From Bretschneidera sinensis (Eukaryota; Streptophyta; Magnoliopsida; Brassicales; Akaniaceae): a DNA stretch of 64,000 nucleotides. The notes beneath the pieces are model-generated. The model was not told the origin of the DNA. It ran no database searches and saw only the letters and a list, made by a program, of their open reading frames with translations. A program made the position numbers and the translations under genes. Each line of letters starts with the position of its first letter. The stretch's first letter is position 1. Shown piece after piece: positions 46,657 through 58,201 of this stretch. Location of the stretch: assembly GCA_023935145.1 (NCBI GenBank), contig CM043705.1:57630084-57694083 (forward strand). The letters run 5' to 3'.

Positions 46657-47465
46657 ACTCCCAAAAATAATTCTAAGCCGAAATGGTTATTTTCTATGTG
46701 AAGAGTATTTTGAGTGAGAATTTGTAGCTTGGCCGATGGGGTGTACTTTTATTTTTTATTTCTTCCTATGCTATGTGGCATACAATAATTTCCAAAAGGC
46801 AGTTATGGGGAGTAATTTACTTATTTGTATTAATGTCATGTCGCATGTTACTATTAGGGTCGTTAGAACGTTGTAAGTAGTTTTTATTATTTCTAAGACA
46901 TAGATTTGAAGAGAAATAATGCAAACCAAATCAAATCTAAACAATTTGCCACATTGTTAGTATTTGGTACTCATAATACGTGGATTCGAGAAAGGAGACA
47001 CCAAAAAAGTGTAGGTGTAATATTTTGTTCATAATTGTCTGGCCACTTTTTTTATTACATCATCAATATCACAATTGTTCTTGGGACATTTGTATTTCAA
47101 TGGAGAACCATAAAATTGTGGTTAACATTAATAAAGTAAGAGAAATAAAATATCAAAGTAATACTAGTAGACAGTAAGTATTAGAATTTTACTATATATA
47201 GAGAATTTGTGATTGTTTAATTTATTAATGTTTGACAATAAAATAATATTTTGATTTTTTAATTTGAAAAATTAAAATGGATATTAAGTTGTCGATGAAA
47301 TTTTGATTTAGTGATTAAAATTGAGATCTTAAGATTATAAAGTTTCATGTTTGATTCTTAGAGTTATTTATTCAATTTTATATAAATTATTTTTTTTTTT
47401 TATGTGTAGGTTTGATAATATTGTGATTTTTTTAACTGAAAAATATATTTATTGAAAAAGATGAG
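46657..47465. other. Intergenic AT-rich sequence, no gene seen
   Basis: No supported ORF and no clear repeat. The 65-codon plus-strand frame at 46980-47177 has no domain. Sequence near 47180-47440 is T-rich. Confidence 0.4.
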
Positions 47466-47800
47466 AAAAAAAGTCGGCTTTAATTACATTTAGAAACTGG
47501 GATGGGGAAAAGCAACCCAATCAACTCGCAGAGTGCCTAAGCGCACTTTCTTGGCTAACCAGTCTGCGGCTCTTTTAGAATGTCTTCTGATGAAGTCCAC
47601 CTTGAATCCCAACCTCAACTTCAAAACTTTCTTGACATCATTCACCACCGCCCAGATATCCCATGGAATTCTGAAGTTTCTTTTGCAACCGAAGACCAAA
47701 GGATGAGAGAGTCAGTTTCAAAGGAACAAACCTGAAGGTTCTACTCATAAGCCATATAAGCATCTTTCCTTAAAGTTAGAGCTTATGCCATTACAGCTGA
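47466..47800 (-). pseudogene. RNase H-like fragment (RVT_3 type), LINE- or gene-derived
   Basis: Minus-strand frames give LTLRKDAYMAYE, then SFETDSLIL and, after a frameshift, FRIPWDIWAVVNDVKKVLKL and VDFIRRHSKRAADWLAKKV. This is the C-terminal pattern of plant RNase H-like (RVT_3) domains: ESDS-VV, IP--I--V--DI, V-R--N-AAD-LAK. Such domains occur at the ends of plant LINEs and in small host genes. No RT or start region is nearby, and a frameshift and stop are present, so it is called a fragment. Confidence 0.7.
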
Positions 47801-49450
47801 TTTGACTTTTTTAAGCTCATTAGACACGGTGAAGTCATGATATTTATATCATCAACCATTTTTTGAGAAGATAGTCTGAAATTCATTTCATATTTGATTT
47901 GTTATATAAGTCATGATTATTGTGAAGTTCTATATAAATAATATAATATTAATTTATATTATAATTAAATCAATTATTGTGTTATTTATATATAATATTA
48001 TTTTAATAAAAAAATTAATATTATATTCACAGTAAAATTGAATATCAACATCCCACAGAATTAGATTTAAACATTTTTCATTTGATAATGTGACGTTCAA
48101 TTTTTTCATTAAGTTGACTCGATTTTAATTTTAAAATAAAAAAATCTAAATCCAACTGTAATAATTAATTTTTTAAAAATTGTTAATTATTTTTTTCCTT
48201 TTTCATTTTAAATTATTACCCGCCGCCTGTGATTAGGAGCTGGTGACTCAGCACGGGACACGTGGAGACGCGGCGATGCGCAGATATGCAAAGGTCTCCT
48301 AGGAGGATCCACCAGTTGTTTAATCTAGTATTGCTTTTACGACTACTCTCACTGATCTTTAATGCTAACCCCCTTAGCTAAGCATAAGCTTCAAAACAAA
48401 CCTGAGCCACCCAATGTTTGGTTATAAACGTCAAGCAAGCTTTATCTTAGATAAAGAGGTAAACGACACAACACATGATGACGCGGATGGATAAGTATCA
48501 CCGTTGGATTGTCTGTCTGTTTCTGTTTCTGTTTTCTGTTTTTTTTTCCTTTTGTTATCATGGACTCTTAGCCCTTGATTTTGCAGACTGTACAGCAGGT
48601 TATCCGGAAAGATTTAGAACCAGATCAATAATTGAGTAGACTTGGGTCCACTTGTGTTGCATCGTTGTGTGATCCCTTTGATTTGTTATGGCAAACTGGA
48701 CTACAACTTTTGAACCTAAAATGATATAGACATTTCAAGGCATAATTAAATTTATTTCCATTTCTTTTCCAAAACAATATTTTCTTTTACTAAAAATAAT
48801 AGTTTTATTATGGTACACATTTGGATAATTACTATTAACTTTTAAGCTATCATTTTCTTACCATTTCCATTTTCAATGATCATATCTTTTGACATTAAAA
48901 CTTATTTTTCACATAGTTATCAAAAGTTTAACTATAAACTAATCAAACATATTTTGAATTTTAAAATACTATTTCATTTTTAAGAACATTTTTTAAAAAG
49001 CATACTAAGCAAACCTTAAAATTTCAGTTTTGTAATTTCTCAACACTTGTTAAATATACTTCATAAAAAAATTTATTTTTAAAATTCCATTTTTTTATAG
49101 AACATTGAAGCATATTGTTTTTCAAAATTGCCTTTTACATTACAATTTACAAAGAAAATAAACACTAAAAAAGAAATAAAAGAAAATTAATAAAAACATG
49201 CTTTGACTTAACTTTTTTTTTATTTATTGTTTATTTTTTATCTCTGCTTTGATTTTTTAATATGGGCAAAAATTATGGAACATACTATTTAACTAGAAAA
49301 ATCACTAAAACATCTAAAAAGGGAAATGGATGGAATAATTGTTTTGTTTTATCGTAGTCCTACTAAATTTCTAATAAAAAAGAAATGCGTTGGAACCTGG
49401 AAAAAAACACTTCCCAAACCCACGCACAATGAGAATATCTGTAATCGGTT
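47801..49450. other. Intergenic region upstream of the LOV gene
   Basis: AT-rich. Near 47940-48010 lies an ATAATATTAATTTATATTATAATTAAAT..TTTTAATAAAAAAATTAATATT phrase with relatives near 57600-57665 and 60470-60535, perhaps an old small dispersed element. At 48225-48300 a GC-rich island holds a G-box (separate entry). No coding frame is supported. Confidence 0.4.
48259..48264 (+). promoter_or_regulatory. G-box (CACGTG) in a GC-rich island
   Basis: CACGTG in the context GGGACACGTGGAG, preceded by TGACTCA at 48244-48250. G-boxes bind bZIP and bHLH factors and are common in light- and ABA-regulated promoters. It lies about 1.4 kb upstream of the presumed LOV gene start, so a role in that gene is only possible. 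Confidence 0.35.
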
Positions 49451-49694
49451 GGACAATATATAAAGAAAAAAAGTAAAAGAATTTCATGTATGGTTGTGAC
49501 TCTGCAAAATTGTGTGCGGGATTCTCTTCCAATCATAAAAAAATTTAAGCTTTATATTTCTTTTCGATCTATGCTTGAGAAACGATTGATGGGTATCGGT
49601 CAATCATCATTGTTCATTCGATTCGCAGATTCACCCAAGATATTTTCAAATATTCACCTACGAAAAAATACCCATTGCGTCGGTGTTCTTCTTC

Positions 49695-49703
49695 ACTATA
49701 AGC
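49695..49703 (+). promoter_or_regulatory. Probable TATA element of the LOV gene
   Basis: ACTATAAGC is followed 25-35 bases later by a C/T-rich initiator-like CACACACTCTCTCTCTATC (49710-49730), about 280-310 bases before the chosen ATG. A second candidate, TATATAAA at 49457-49464, would add about 240 bases of leader and an upstream ORF at 49490-49738, so it is less likely. Confidence 0.4.
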
Positions 49704-50008
49704 TCACGCACACACTCTCTCTCTATCAAGAGATGTAGCTCCCTCACATAACACACCTATCACTGGCTTTTTTTTATTTGTCTAATTCGTACCGGAGAGA
49801 TCTATGGGCTTTGTGGCTGATAATTTCTGAAAATTACTAGGTGCTCTGTTTACTGATTCTTTGTTTTGTTTATTCAATTCCTCTGTTTAAGTTTGTTGAC
49901 ATTATAATCTGGGAGTAATTCAATTACTCAAAGAAGGTTGAAGTGCCACATGGGATTGGTATCAATCTGCATACCCAGAAGATTAGAACACAAAAAACAA
50001 CAACAAAA

Positions 50009-53000
50009 ATGGAAGAACCATCACCATCATCATCAACAACACAATTGGGTCTAATTGAACAATCGTTTAACAGCCGCTACTCTCGCTGGGTGCGTGAAGC
50101 TCTCGATGAGTTGACCGACAATTTCACCATCACCGATCCCTGCATTTCTGGTCACCCGATAGTCTTTGCAAGTCGAGGGTTCTTGAAAATGACAGGCTAT
50201 TCAAAACAGGAAGTGATTGGCAAGAACGGGAGGACCTTTCAGGGACCCAAAACGAACCGAAGGTCAGTTATGGAGATTCGCGAGGCGATTCGAGAGGAGA
50301 GGAAACTTCAGGTCAATCTGTTGAATTATCGCAAAGACGGGACACCCTTTTGGATGTTGTTTCATATGACTCCGGTTTTTGGCAAAGAGGACGGGAGAGT
50401 GATTCATTTCGTGGCGGTTCAGGTTCCGATTTCGAGGAAACAGCGGAGGAATGGGGTGGGTTTGAGTGAGGATGGGTCTGGTTTGCGTGAAATGGTTTTC
50501 GGGTCTTGTAGGAGAGAAGTTTGCTCGGATTCTTTGGTGGATTTAGGTCGTGGTTTGTCGTTTGATTCGAATACTAGAGGTTTGTGTGCTTTTCAGCTTG
50601 CATTTTGTGTAGACTGTAAAGTGTTTCAATTATTATTATGCTTGTTTGAGAACTGATTAATTCAGTTCTTAATACATTTTATTCAGCTACATAGGGTTTT
50701 TGTCATAATATTGTTATGTTACTACTAATTAGGTTTTTACAGGCTGGTTCTAATAAATAAGTCATAAGTGATTTACCCTTAGGCTTGATCGTTCAGCTAG
50801 TTAATACTAGTTGTTAATCTTTTGAAACTTTGGAATTTTGTTTAGCTTTTTCCTATATTTTGTTAATTTACTTCCCTTGCGTAGGTTCTTAATATAATCT
50901 ACTCGAGGTTCTGTTATATTCTATACTAGGATAAAGATGTGAAGTTGTTCCGTTTAACAAATTGCAATTTGTCTGTTTACCTCTAATGCATTTAGCGTCC
51001 ATGCTCAGTGAATTCTTTCCTTGCATTATGAAGTGTGAAACAGTGAAACTAGTTTTGCTTCTTTAAACTTTGCTGAATGTCTCATTTTCAAAGTCTATTA
51101 TAGAATTAGAGAGTGATGAGCATTGCGAGGCAAGTGATCTAGAGAAGCGAAGATCTGCAACTGCAATTGACAACATCTTGTCTGTATTAACCCACTACAG
51201 CGAGTCGATTGACAGATTGGTTTGTGGAAAGAGATGCTGCTTACCTGGGGTGGGCTTCCTGAGTTCATCGTTAAATATATCTCTTGGTAGAATCAAACAA
51301 AGCTTTGTATTGTGAGTTGTTGCAAAGTCCTATGTTTCTTATTTCAGAGTAGATTTCTGGCGCTAAGAAGATAAATAATGTGTTTGCTTTGTGTTTCTTG
51401 CAACATAATTGTGTTGCCTTGCAGAACCGATCCACATTTACCTGACATGCCTATAGTTTATGCAAGTGATGCCTTCTTAAGATTGACAGGTCCGTGCTCT
51501 GTGCTTTGCTACTTTACAATAGCAATATCTTGATCATAGATCTATTGAACAGTGTTGTTTGTGTGACGACTCATGCCACTTCTTTGCTTTATAGGTTATG
51601 ATAGACATGAAGTTTTGGGGCGCAACTGTAGATTTTTGAGTGGAGTGGAAACTGATTCCTCAAGTCTACATCAGGTATCCATTTCTTGTAATTTGGTGTC
51701 TTGGGTTAGTGTTGGTGCGTTTGACAAGTGTATAATTACATTGCTAATTGTTGCTCAGATAAAGGAAAGCATTCAAAGCGAGCGAGCATGCACAGTACGA
51801 ATCTTGAACTACAGGTTGAAACTTAACTATACTTCAAATGTTTCCTCAAAAAACTGAATTAAATTTCTCTGATTTAAAAAAATATTTTGCTGCTTCAATA
51901 TCAGGAAGGACAAGAGTTCATTTTGGAATCTTCTTCACATATCACCAGTTCGTAATGCTTCTGGCAAGGTATTATTATATTCGTAGAATTCAGAGTCTTT
52001 AATACTGGTAAATATTGAGATGAATGCTTTGAGTTAGTCAACTTGATGCGCCTTTACCTTGATTCAGTGCAATGTGTCTTGCAACACTGAACTTCTTTGC
52101 AGAGTCCATATAAACAAAAGATTTAATTTTTTTTTGTATGTTAAGTAGATTTCTTATTTAAATTGTTGACTAGAAGCTCAGCTCTAAATATGTGTACCAT
52201 AGATCAATGACTTTCGTTGATTTTATGCTATAAACAGGACCTGCACAGGCATTTTTAAATGAGCTGAACTTGGGAAACTAGTGATATAGGTCCCTTTTCC
52301 TAAACACACATGATAATGGTGCTCGTTAATATGTTTGTAAAAGGATTTCACGTTTTGACCTTAGCGGTGTGTTTGGATTGAGGGGAATGGAGGGAAAGGA
52401 AAGGAAAGTATGTGTCCCTCTTCATTCCCCCTCCATCTGAACGCACGGTCGGTGTTTTCAAATTTGGCTTTATATGTTTGATTTTATGCACTCAATATGT
52501 AATTTTGTTACTAAGCTTGGTAATTGGGTAGTTTGAAGACCATTCTTGCTACATGTCATTAATATCATTTACAATGTAGGAGCTGATAATATAAGAGAGT
52601 GCTAGGAGTAAATTAGGATGATTGTATTACAATTTGAGGACGACTAAACAACAGAGGTCCTCTGGTTTGGTTTATGTGGCATTGTTCTTTTATTGATATA
52701 ATTTTCAAGGATGTATGAATCTATTAGAGCTGGAGATTTAGAAATTTCTTCTATGCTGCCTTGTCCCAATTACTGGGTTTAGAACATGGTTCTTGTTATG
52801 CTATTTCAGCTTATTTCAAAACCATACACAAGATTCTAAATTCTACATCATGCTTGAGTTGTTTCTTCCACATGTAGTAATTAGCAGCCTCCTTTAACCT
52901 GGGTTTAAGAAAAAAAAAATTCAGTTCCGGTTGCACCACAACTTTTTCATGTTGGGGAAGAGATTTGCTTCCAACAACGATAGATGAAGGCGATATAGAG

Positions 53001-54213
53001 CTATTTTCTCTGTGATATATCAATTGACATTTCCTTGCCTGCTTTGGAGCGTTGGCAAGGACATTATCCTGCCCTTTGTGGTCAGGGGTTTGAGGCGTGT
53101 TTATTTTTAACAATAAAAAAAAGATATATCGATTGACATTATACAAGCTGCTAACTTTGTAAAGTACTTCTATCAGTTGAAATTTTAGAAAAATTTAGCG
53201 TTTCTAAGGATGGACATGCTACTTGGCTATTATAATATAATGTTCTGTACTTAAAAAGCTTTATGTAATCAAGTTCTCCAGATTCTACCATATTGGTGAG
53301 CTAATGTGAGAACAAACATGTGACATTTATTAAGTGGTGGTGAAGTCTTAAACTATATGCAGTCCTTGCTATTACTACCATGTGAGCCTTACTGATACAA
53401 TGCAGTTTTGCATGATTATAGATTGGCCTGCTAGTCTGCAGCCACTCCTTATGGTGTATGATACAGCTGAAAAAATCATCTTTGTGATTGAGTACACCAT
53501 GTCGATTTTCGTGGTCACTGTATCTGTTTGGTAAATCTTTGTTAGCATGACAGTGCAGTATTTTTGTGGTCCAGTTGTGAGTTATGGAAGGGAAGTATAT
53601 TCTTACTTGCTTTCCTTTCTAAATGCTTGTTTTGATTGAAATGGATAGTGGTAAATTGAGATACTAGACAACCAAAAAAATCTGAATTCATTTCTTTTTA
53701 CTATTTGCTGGAAATGGCTGTGTCTTGGCTTTATTAAACCATAAAGAGAAGGGAGTTGGGAGTTGGAAAATTGACTTCTAAAATTTATCGTCATGCGTTT
53801 CTTTTAATGACACCATGTGATCTGACGAAAATGGTCATTTAGATGAACAGCTTTAAGAAAAGTAAGAGCAGATTCTGAAAATTGAAATACGTCCCCAAAA
53901 CGATTCATAATCCAAGTCAATGTTAGACTAGCTTTTATAAGCTTATATCATTTTGATTGTGCATCTTTTCTGGTGTTTGGCATCCGAAAAGAAATTGTGA
54001 TCACTTTATGTGCTATCCTGTCCTTTCTTCTGTTAAGAATGCATTTCTTTCTCTCTTCAGATAGCGTACTTTGTCGGTGTTCAGATGGAAGAAGGATGTA
54101 AGAACCATGACCGACAAGGGCTGAGCCCTGAGATGAGACAGCTTAGTGCTGTTGGTGCAGTCAAGGTTGCAGTGAGGAGTTTATCAATGGGTGCAGGTCC
54201 CTCCAAATCATAA
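50009..54213 (+). CDS. PAS/LOV (twin-LOV) blue-light receptor-like protein
   Basis: Seven exons: 50009-50579, 51104-51311, 51425-51489, 51595-51674, 51759-51814, 51905-51968 and 54061-54213. All introns are GT-AG and the phases agree (1,2,1,0,2,0); the total is 398 residues. The closest known proteins are plant PAS/LOV proteins (Arabidopsis At2g02710, about 400 aa), flavin-binding cytosolic light sensors that interact with partner proteins. The N-terminal PAS/LOV domain (about 32-142) has FTITDPCISGHPIVFASRGF and GKNGRTFQGPKTNRRS: Gly replaces the photoactive Cys. The C-terminal LOV domain (about 259-366) has DPHLPDMPIVYASDAFLRLT and GRNCRFLSG with the Cys, then LNYRKDKSSFWNLLHISPVR and IAYFVGVQ. 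There is no kinase or F-box. ATG 50009 is chosen because it matches the family N-terminus; an in-frame ATG at 49943 would add 22 residues. Intron 6 is 2.1 kb. Confidence 0.93.
51969..54060 (+). other. Long intron 6 of the LOV gene
   Basis: Donor AAG|GTATTA and acceptor CTCTTCAG|ATAGCG. At 52369-52446 it carries a small foldback-like insert (GTGTTTGGATTGAGGGGAATGG mirrored by CATTCCCCCTCCATCTGAACGCA), the type of end sequence seen in MITEs. Minus-strand frames at 52811-53146 and 53603-53794 have no domain. Confidence 0.6.
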
Positions 54214-55806
54214 ATAGTGTATGTATTCTTTGCTGCTGATGATTTGTAATAGGTAAAAGACACAAATGGAAAACATTATTGTTACTAAATGTATCCCTGT
54301 TATATGAAACATTGTTAATGTATAAGAATGTCTCAATTTCAAGTTCTTACTTCTTATCATATGGTTCTGCTCGGAGGATGGTTGGTCCCCATGATTGTGT
54401 ATTGGAGTTTTTAAGTTTGGTTTTGAGATGATATTCTGCTCAAAGAGAACAGACTGGATACAATACACTGAATACAAGTTGAATACATAACAGATCATCA
54501 GTCACTTTCTGAAGTGGGTTAAATGCGTTATGTTCAAGCATTAGAATCCCCTAATTTACCAAAATCAATTAGGTAAACCAGAACAATCATGATTGCCTGA
54601 AATTGCAAGTCTAATGATGAATGCAAAAACTTGCTTTCATACCGACTGACCTATTAGAATTTATCAATTACTCAGCCAGAAAATTTGATCAAGTTTTAGG
54701 AAACTCAAGCTTCACAATGAATGTAAATTCATCCTCTCCAACCCCAGGCCCAATCACCCAAAAAAGTCCCTTTTGTTCTTTTTGTGGGTTTGCCGTTCTT
54801 GAAATTCTTTGGAGAAAATGGGTCTAATATATCATTTTTAAGCTCTTTCAATCACAAAATGATATATGATTAGACGCTTAAAAATGATGTGTTAAGCTTG
54901 TTTTACTAATTTTTTTTTCCATCACATAGTTTTAAACACGAATATTCTTATAAGACAAGCCTTAATACCTTGTTTTTAAGTTCTTCAAATTACAAAATGA
55001 CTCATCAATCATGTAGAGCCATTTGACCAATGTTAACCATGTGGTTGATATGGATTTGAGAGGAGTTAGCTCCTCCAGGCTAGTCTTTTTCAAAAAAAAA
55101 AAAAGAAAAAAAAATCCAATATGGCTGATGTGTTTTGTTATGGTTGACCTAAAGATGACATGTTAGGTCTATTCTATCTAATTTTTTTTTTCCAAATAAA
55201 TGAAAAAAATGGTGTAAATTAAAATAATGGAAATAATCTTAAATGATCCATGCAACTTTGGGTTATTTGGGCCTTTTGACAGTCTAAAATCTGTACACTG
55301 TCATCATGCATAAGTGGATTGAACTACCTTGTAAGAAAGGCCAAGCCGCTTCCCAAGAAAACTGAAAAAAGGTTCACAAAAGTACTGAGTCCATAGATCT
55401 GACAAAGATCCAGATTGGAGGATTAGCTACCTTACAATATCGTTGACTGTGGAGTAAATTTTTTTTCTCTTCTTTTTTATTGGGATTGTAGAGTAAAATT
55501 AATTACCCATAAATACCACGCGCTGCATATCTCAAGATGACAGATTTTCTCTCGTTTCATTGGAGATCACAATCTCACACTTATTGTCCACATTGTCAAT
55601 TTTCTTTTAATTACTTAGTCGGAAGTAGGCACTAAAAATATGGCCCTTTGCCTTTACAAAAAAATGTATATGGTCCTTCGTAATTTTTCACATTGTTATT
55701 TATCTTTTTTAATTAGTAGGTGAAATGTATAATCTTTTCTACTTTTCACAAAGGGATATTAATTTTTATTATATCAGTTATTACAAAATATTATCACGTT
55801 ATCACG

Positions 55807-55846
<40 letters not shown>

Positions 55847-57860
55847 TAAGTATAATTAAAATATTTTTACCATATAATCAATAATATATTGATTTATCTT
55901 ATATTCAACTCATTGAATTACCGTCACTTGCGCAAGGGATCATAATCGGACAATAATTAGTAATTTGACACACCAATAAAAACAGAGCTACCTACATTTA
56001 TAAGATCAATAATGATATATATTCATTTTTTTTTATGTTACAATTTTTTTTGAAGAAGTTGGAACTCAAAAAGAAATTAATACAACTAGGGAAACAAGAA
56101 CAAAAGTAGAAGGTGAAATAAAAGCTGAAGCATGAATTGAAGAAGTTGGACGATTTTAACCTCAAAGCAGACTCCTAAGAAATTGCAGAGAATACAAAAA
56201 AAGAATAAAAAAATTTGAGTAATCTGTTTATTAATATCTCTCTTCTTAATTAGTTATGTAAGTATTTGTTAAGAAAGTTCAACAATAATTATAAAAAAAT
56301 TATAGACACATCACGATCCTGTGATTATTAACATGAAATCGGACTAATAATTAATACTTGAGAGACTGGACAACTAACAAGAAATTATTAGTGGAGCTTT
56401 TCAAGGATGGTTTTGCATATTTAACTTGCTTAGACTTGGATCATTAAATTTTTGTGAATCATGCACTCTCTACGGTCAAATGGAGAAAATTTTACGTGAA
56501 ATTTTATCTTTTTTTATTGACAATGAAAAATATTTTTTACTCAAAAAAATTATCCAGCAGTTGGCATTTTCTTTTTGGTTTTGAATAAGAAATAAACACA
56601 CCGCCCTAGCAGTTGGCATTGCTGTTGCGCTTATATAAATGGATAGAATCAAATATTCTTGAGTTAGATTTTATTGTTTCTGTGCATGATTCTTGTAGTC
56701 AAAGATCACTAAAAACATAAATTTCGGTTTTTTTAATTTTGAGAGAAATTTAGAATCGAGTTAAGCTAATCTTAACCCTTCAATTGTTTTTCGATGGATA
56801 AGATTTTACCACTAAATAAAAATAATACCATGTCAATAATACGTTTTATTGGATTATTAAAAAATGATATGACATTATTTTTATTTTGTGGCAAAATCTT
56901 ATCCATCCAAAAACAATTGAATGATTAAGATGAACTTAATTTGAGTTTAAAGTTTCTTTTCAAAATTGAAAGAATTGGAACCCCTTAAAACACATTGCTA
57001 TTTAACTTGAATATCGATATGTTTGTTGATGAGGTTTTGGTCTTGCTGATACCAAATTTTTTTTTTATTTATTTTTTTCAAGTGAGTACTTGTGCACACA
57101 AAGATAGAAGAAAACCTAAGGAGTTATCGGAGGACTAGGGATTGTGTGTGTGAGGAATTCTTTGATGCCTAAGTTAGTGACACAGAAAATTATGAATTAT
57201 ATACCAGTGATAATGAGTGCCCTCTTTATATAGAATGAAAGCAGAGTCCAATTAGAAAAGTAATTAATGGAGAGTGTTGCAATAAGATTAGAGTTCTCAT
57301 AAGCTGGAGTACCCTAATAGAATTAGGGTTTTGATGTGAGATTACTGTTTTGGCGCCCTTTGTCACTTGTAGCTATGGATATTCTGTTTTGTTTGTGAAA
57401 TTACTTTCTTACATTTGGAGGGAGTCACGTGTCATTACGTTTTTTGTTGGAGAATTTCCCCCTAAATCAAGTCTAGAGGTCAAGTTGAGGTTTTGAGATC
57501 ATGATGTGTGGTTTAATTATTTGATTTATATATAGATTATTTTTCTCCCTTTAAATGAGTTGTGTAGGGCTTTTGTATTGAATGATATAATAGTGTAAAC
57601 TTATATTATAATTAAATAAGTAAGTTATTGTGCTACTTGTATATAATTTCGCTTTAATAAAAAAAATATTGATTTGTCTTTTCTCTTAATCTCATAAGAA
57701 CACTAATATCAATTATGGGAATTTTTAAAATCAAATGTATTTTTTAACCGTTAGATTAAAAAACTGATTTTTCTTTTAATTCCCTTTTATTTTATCTTCA
57801 TCTCTGGTGATTATCTCTAGTTTTTAAAAAAGTTTATGATCCAAACGCAGGAAAGAATTT
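54214..57860. other. Intergenic region with microsatellite and foldback element
   Basis: No gene is supported. An (AT)n microsatellite is at 55808-55838, and a foldback element at 56724-56985 has its own entry. The minus-strand frame at 54208-54498 overlaps the 3' UTR of the LOV gene and has no domain. Direct repeats of an AAATGATATATGATTAGACGCTTAAAAATGATGTGTTAAG kind near 54858-54895, with a relative at 55150-55180, suggest an old duplication. Confidence 0.45.
56724..56985. mobile_element. Foldback MITE-like element
   Basis: Two long inverted arms of about 110 bases: GGATAAGATTTTACCAC (56795-56811) is mirrored by GTGGCAAAATCTTATCC (56888-56904), and CTTCAATTGTTTTTCGATGG by CCATCCAAAAACAATTGAAT. 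The outer arm AATTTTGAGAGAAATT is mirrored near 56948-56968. The loop is about 30 bases. It has no ORF. Such hairpins can be read into small RNAs. Confidence 0.75.
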
Positions 57861-58083
57861 TTCGGCTGAGATACGCTTGCCAATAAATGAACTAAGAACA
57901 AAGACAGCTACCATATTTAGCACTTACTATCCTTCACATGGAAAGGAAAAAAAAAAAAGAAACATAATACGCAGTATGATTACCATTATCCATCTTAGAA
58001 TGCATGCTTCCCCCCACCAATTTCCCGATTCTCCACCCATCAAAACGTGCAATTTGCTAATTTTACAATTTTTCATTCACTAC

Positions 58084-58090
58084 TATATAT
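58084..58090 (+). promoter_or_regulatory. Probable TATA box of the GLOX-like gene
   Basis: TATATAT in the context CACTACTATATATCTCC, 112 bases before the chosen ATG. This places the transcription start near 58115 and leaves a short purine-rich leader. Confidence 0.5.
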
Positions 58091-58201
58091 CTCCAAGAAC
58101 TGAAGAAAAGAAAGAAAAGAAAAAAGAATAAGAAGAAACCCTAGCTACCACTAAAATCTACTACCAAGAAACCAAAACCATTGCTAAAAAAAATTAATAA
58201 T

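Noticed and set aside
47466..47800. A complete small RNase H-like gene
   Set aside because: The frame is shifted within the domain and has an in-frame stop; no start region or other exons were found.
49490..49738. 82-codon frame upstream of the LOV gene as a gene or regulatory upstream ORF
   Set aside because: It has no domain, and the better TATA/initiator pair at 49695-49730 would leave it outside the transcript.
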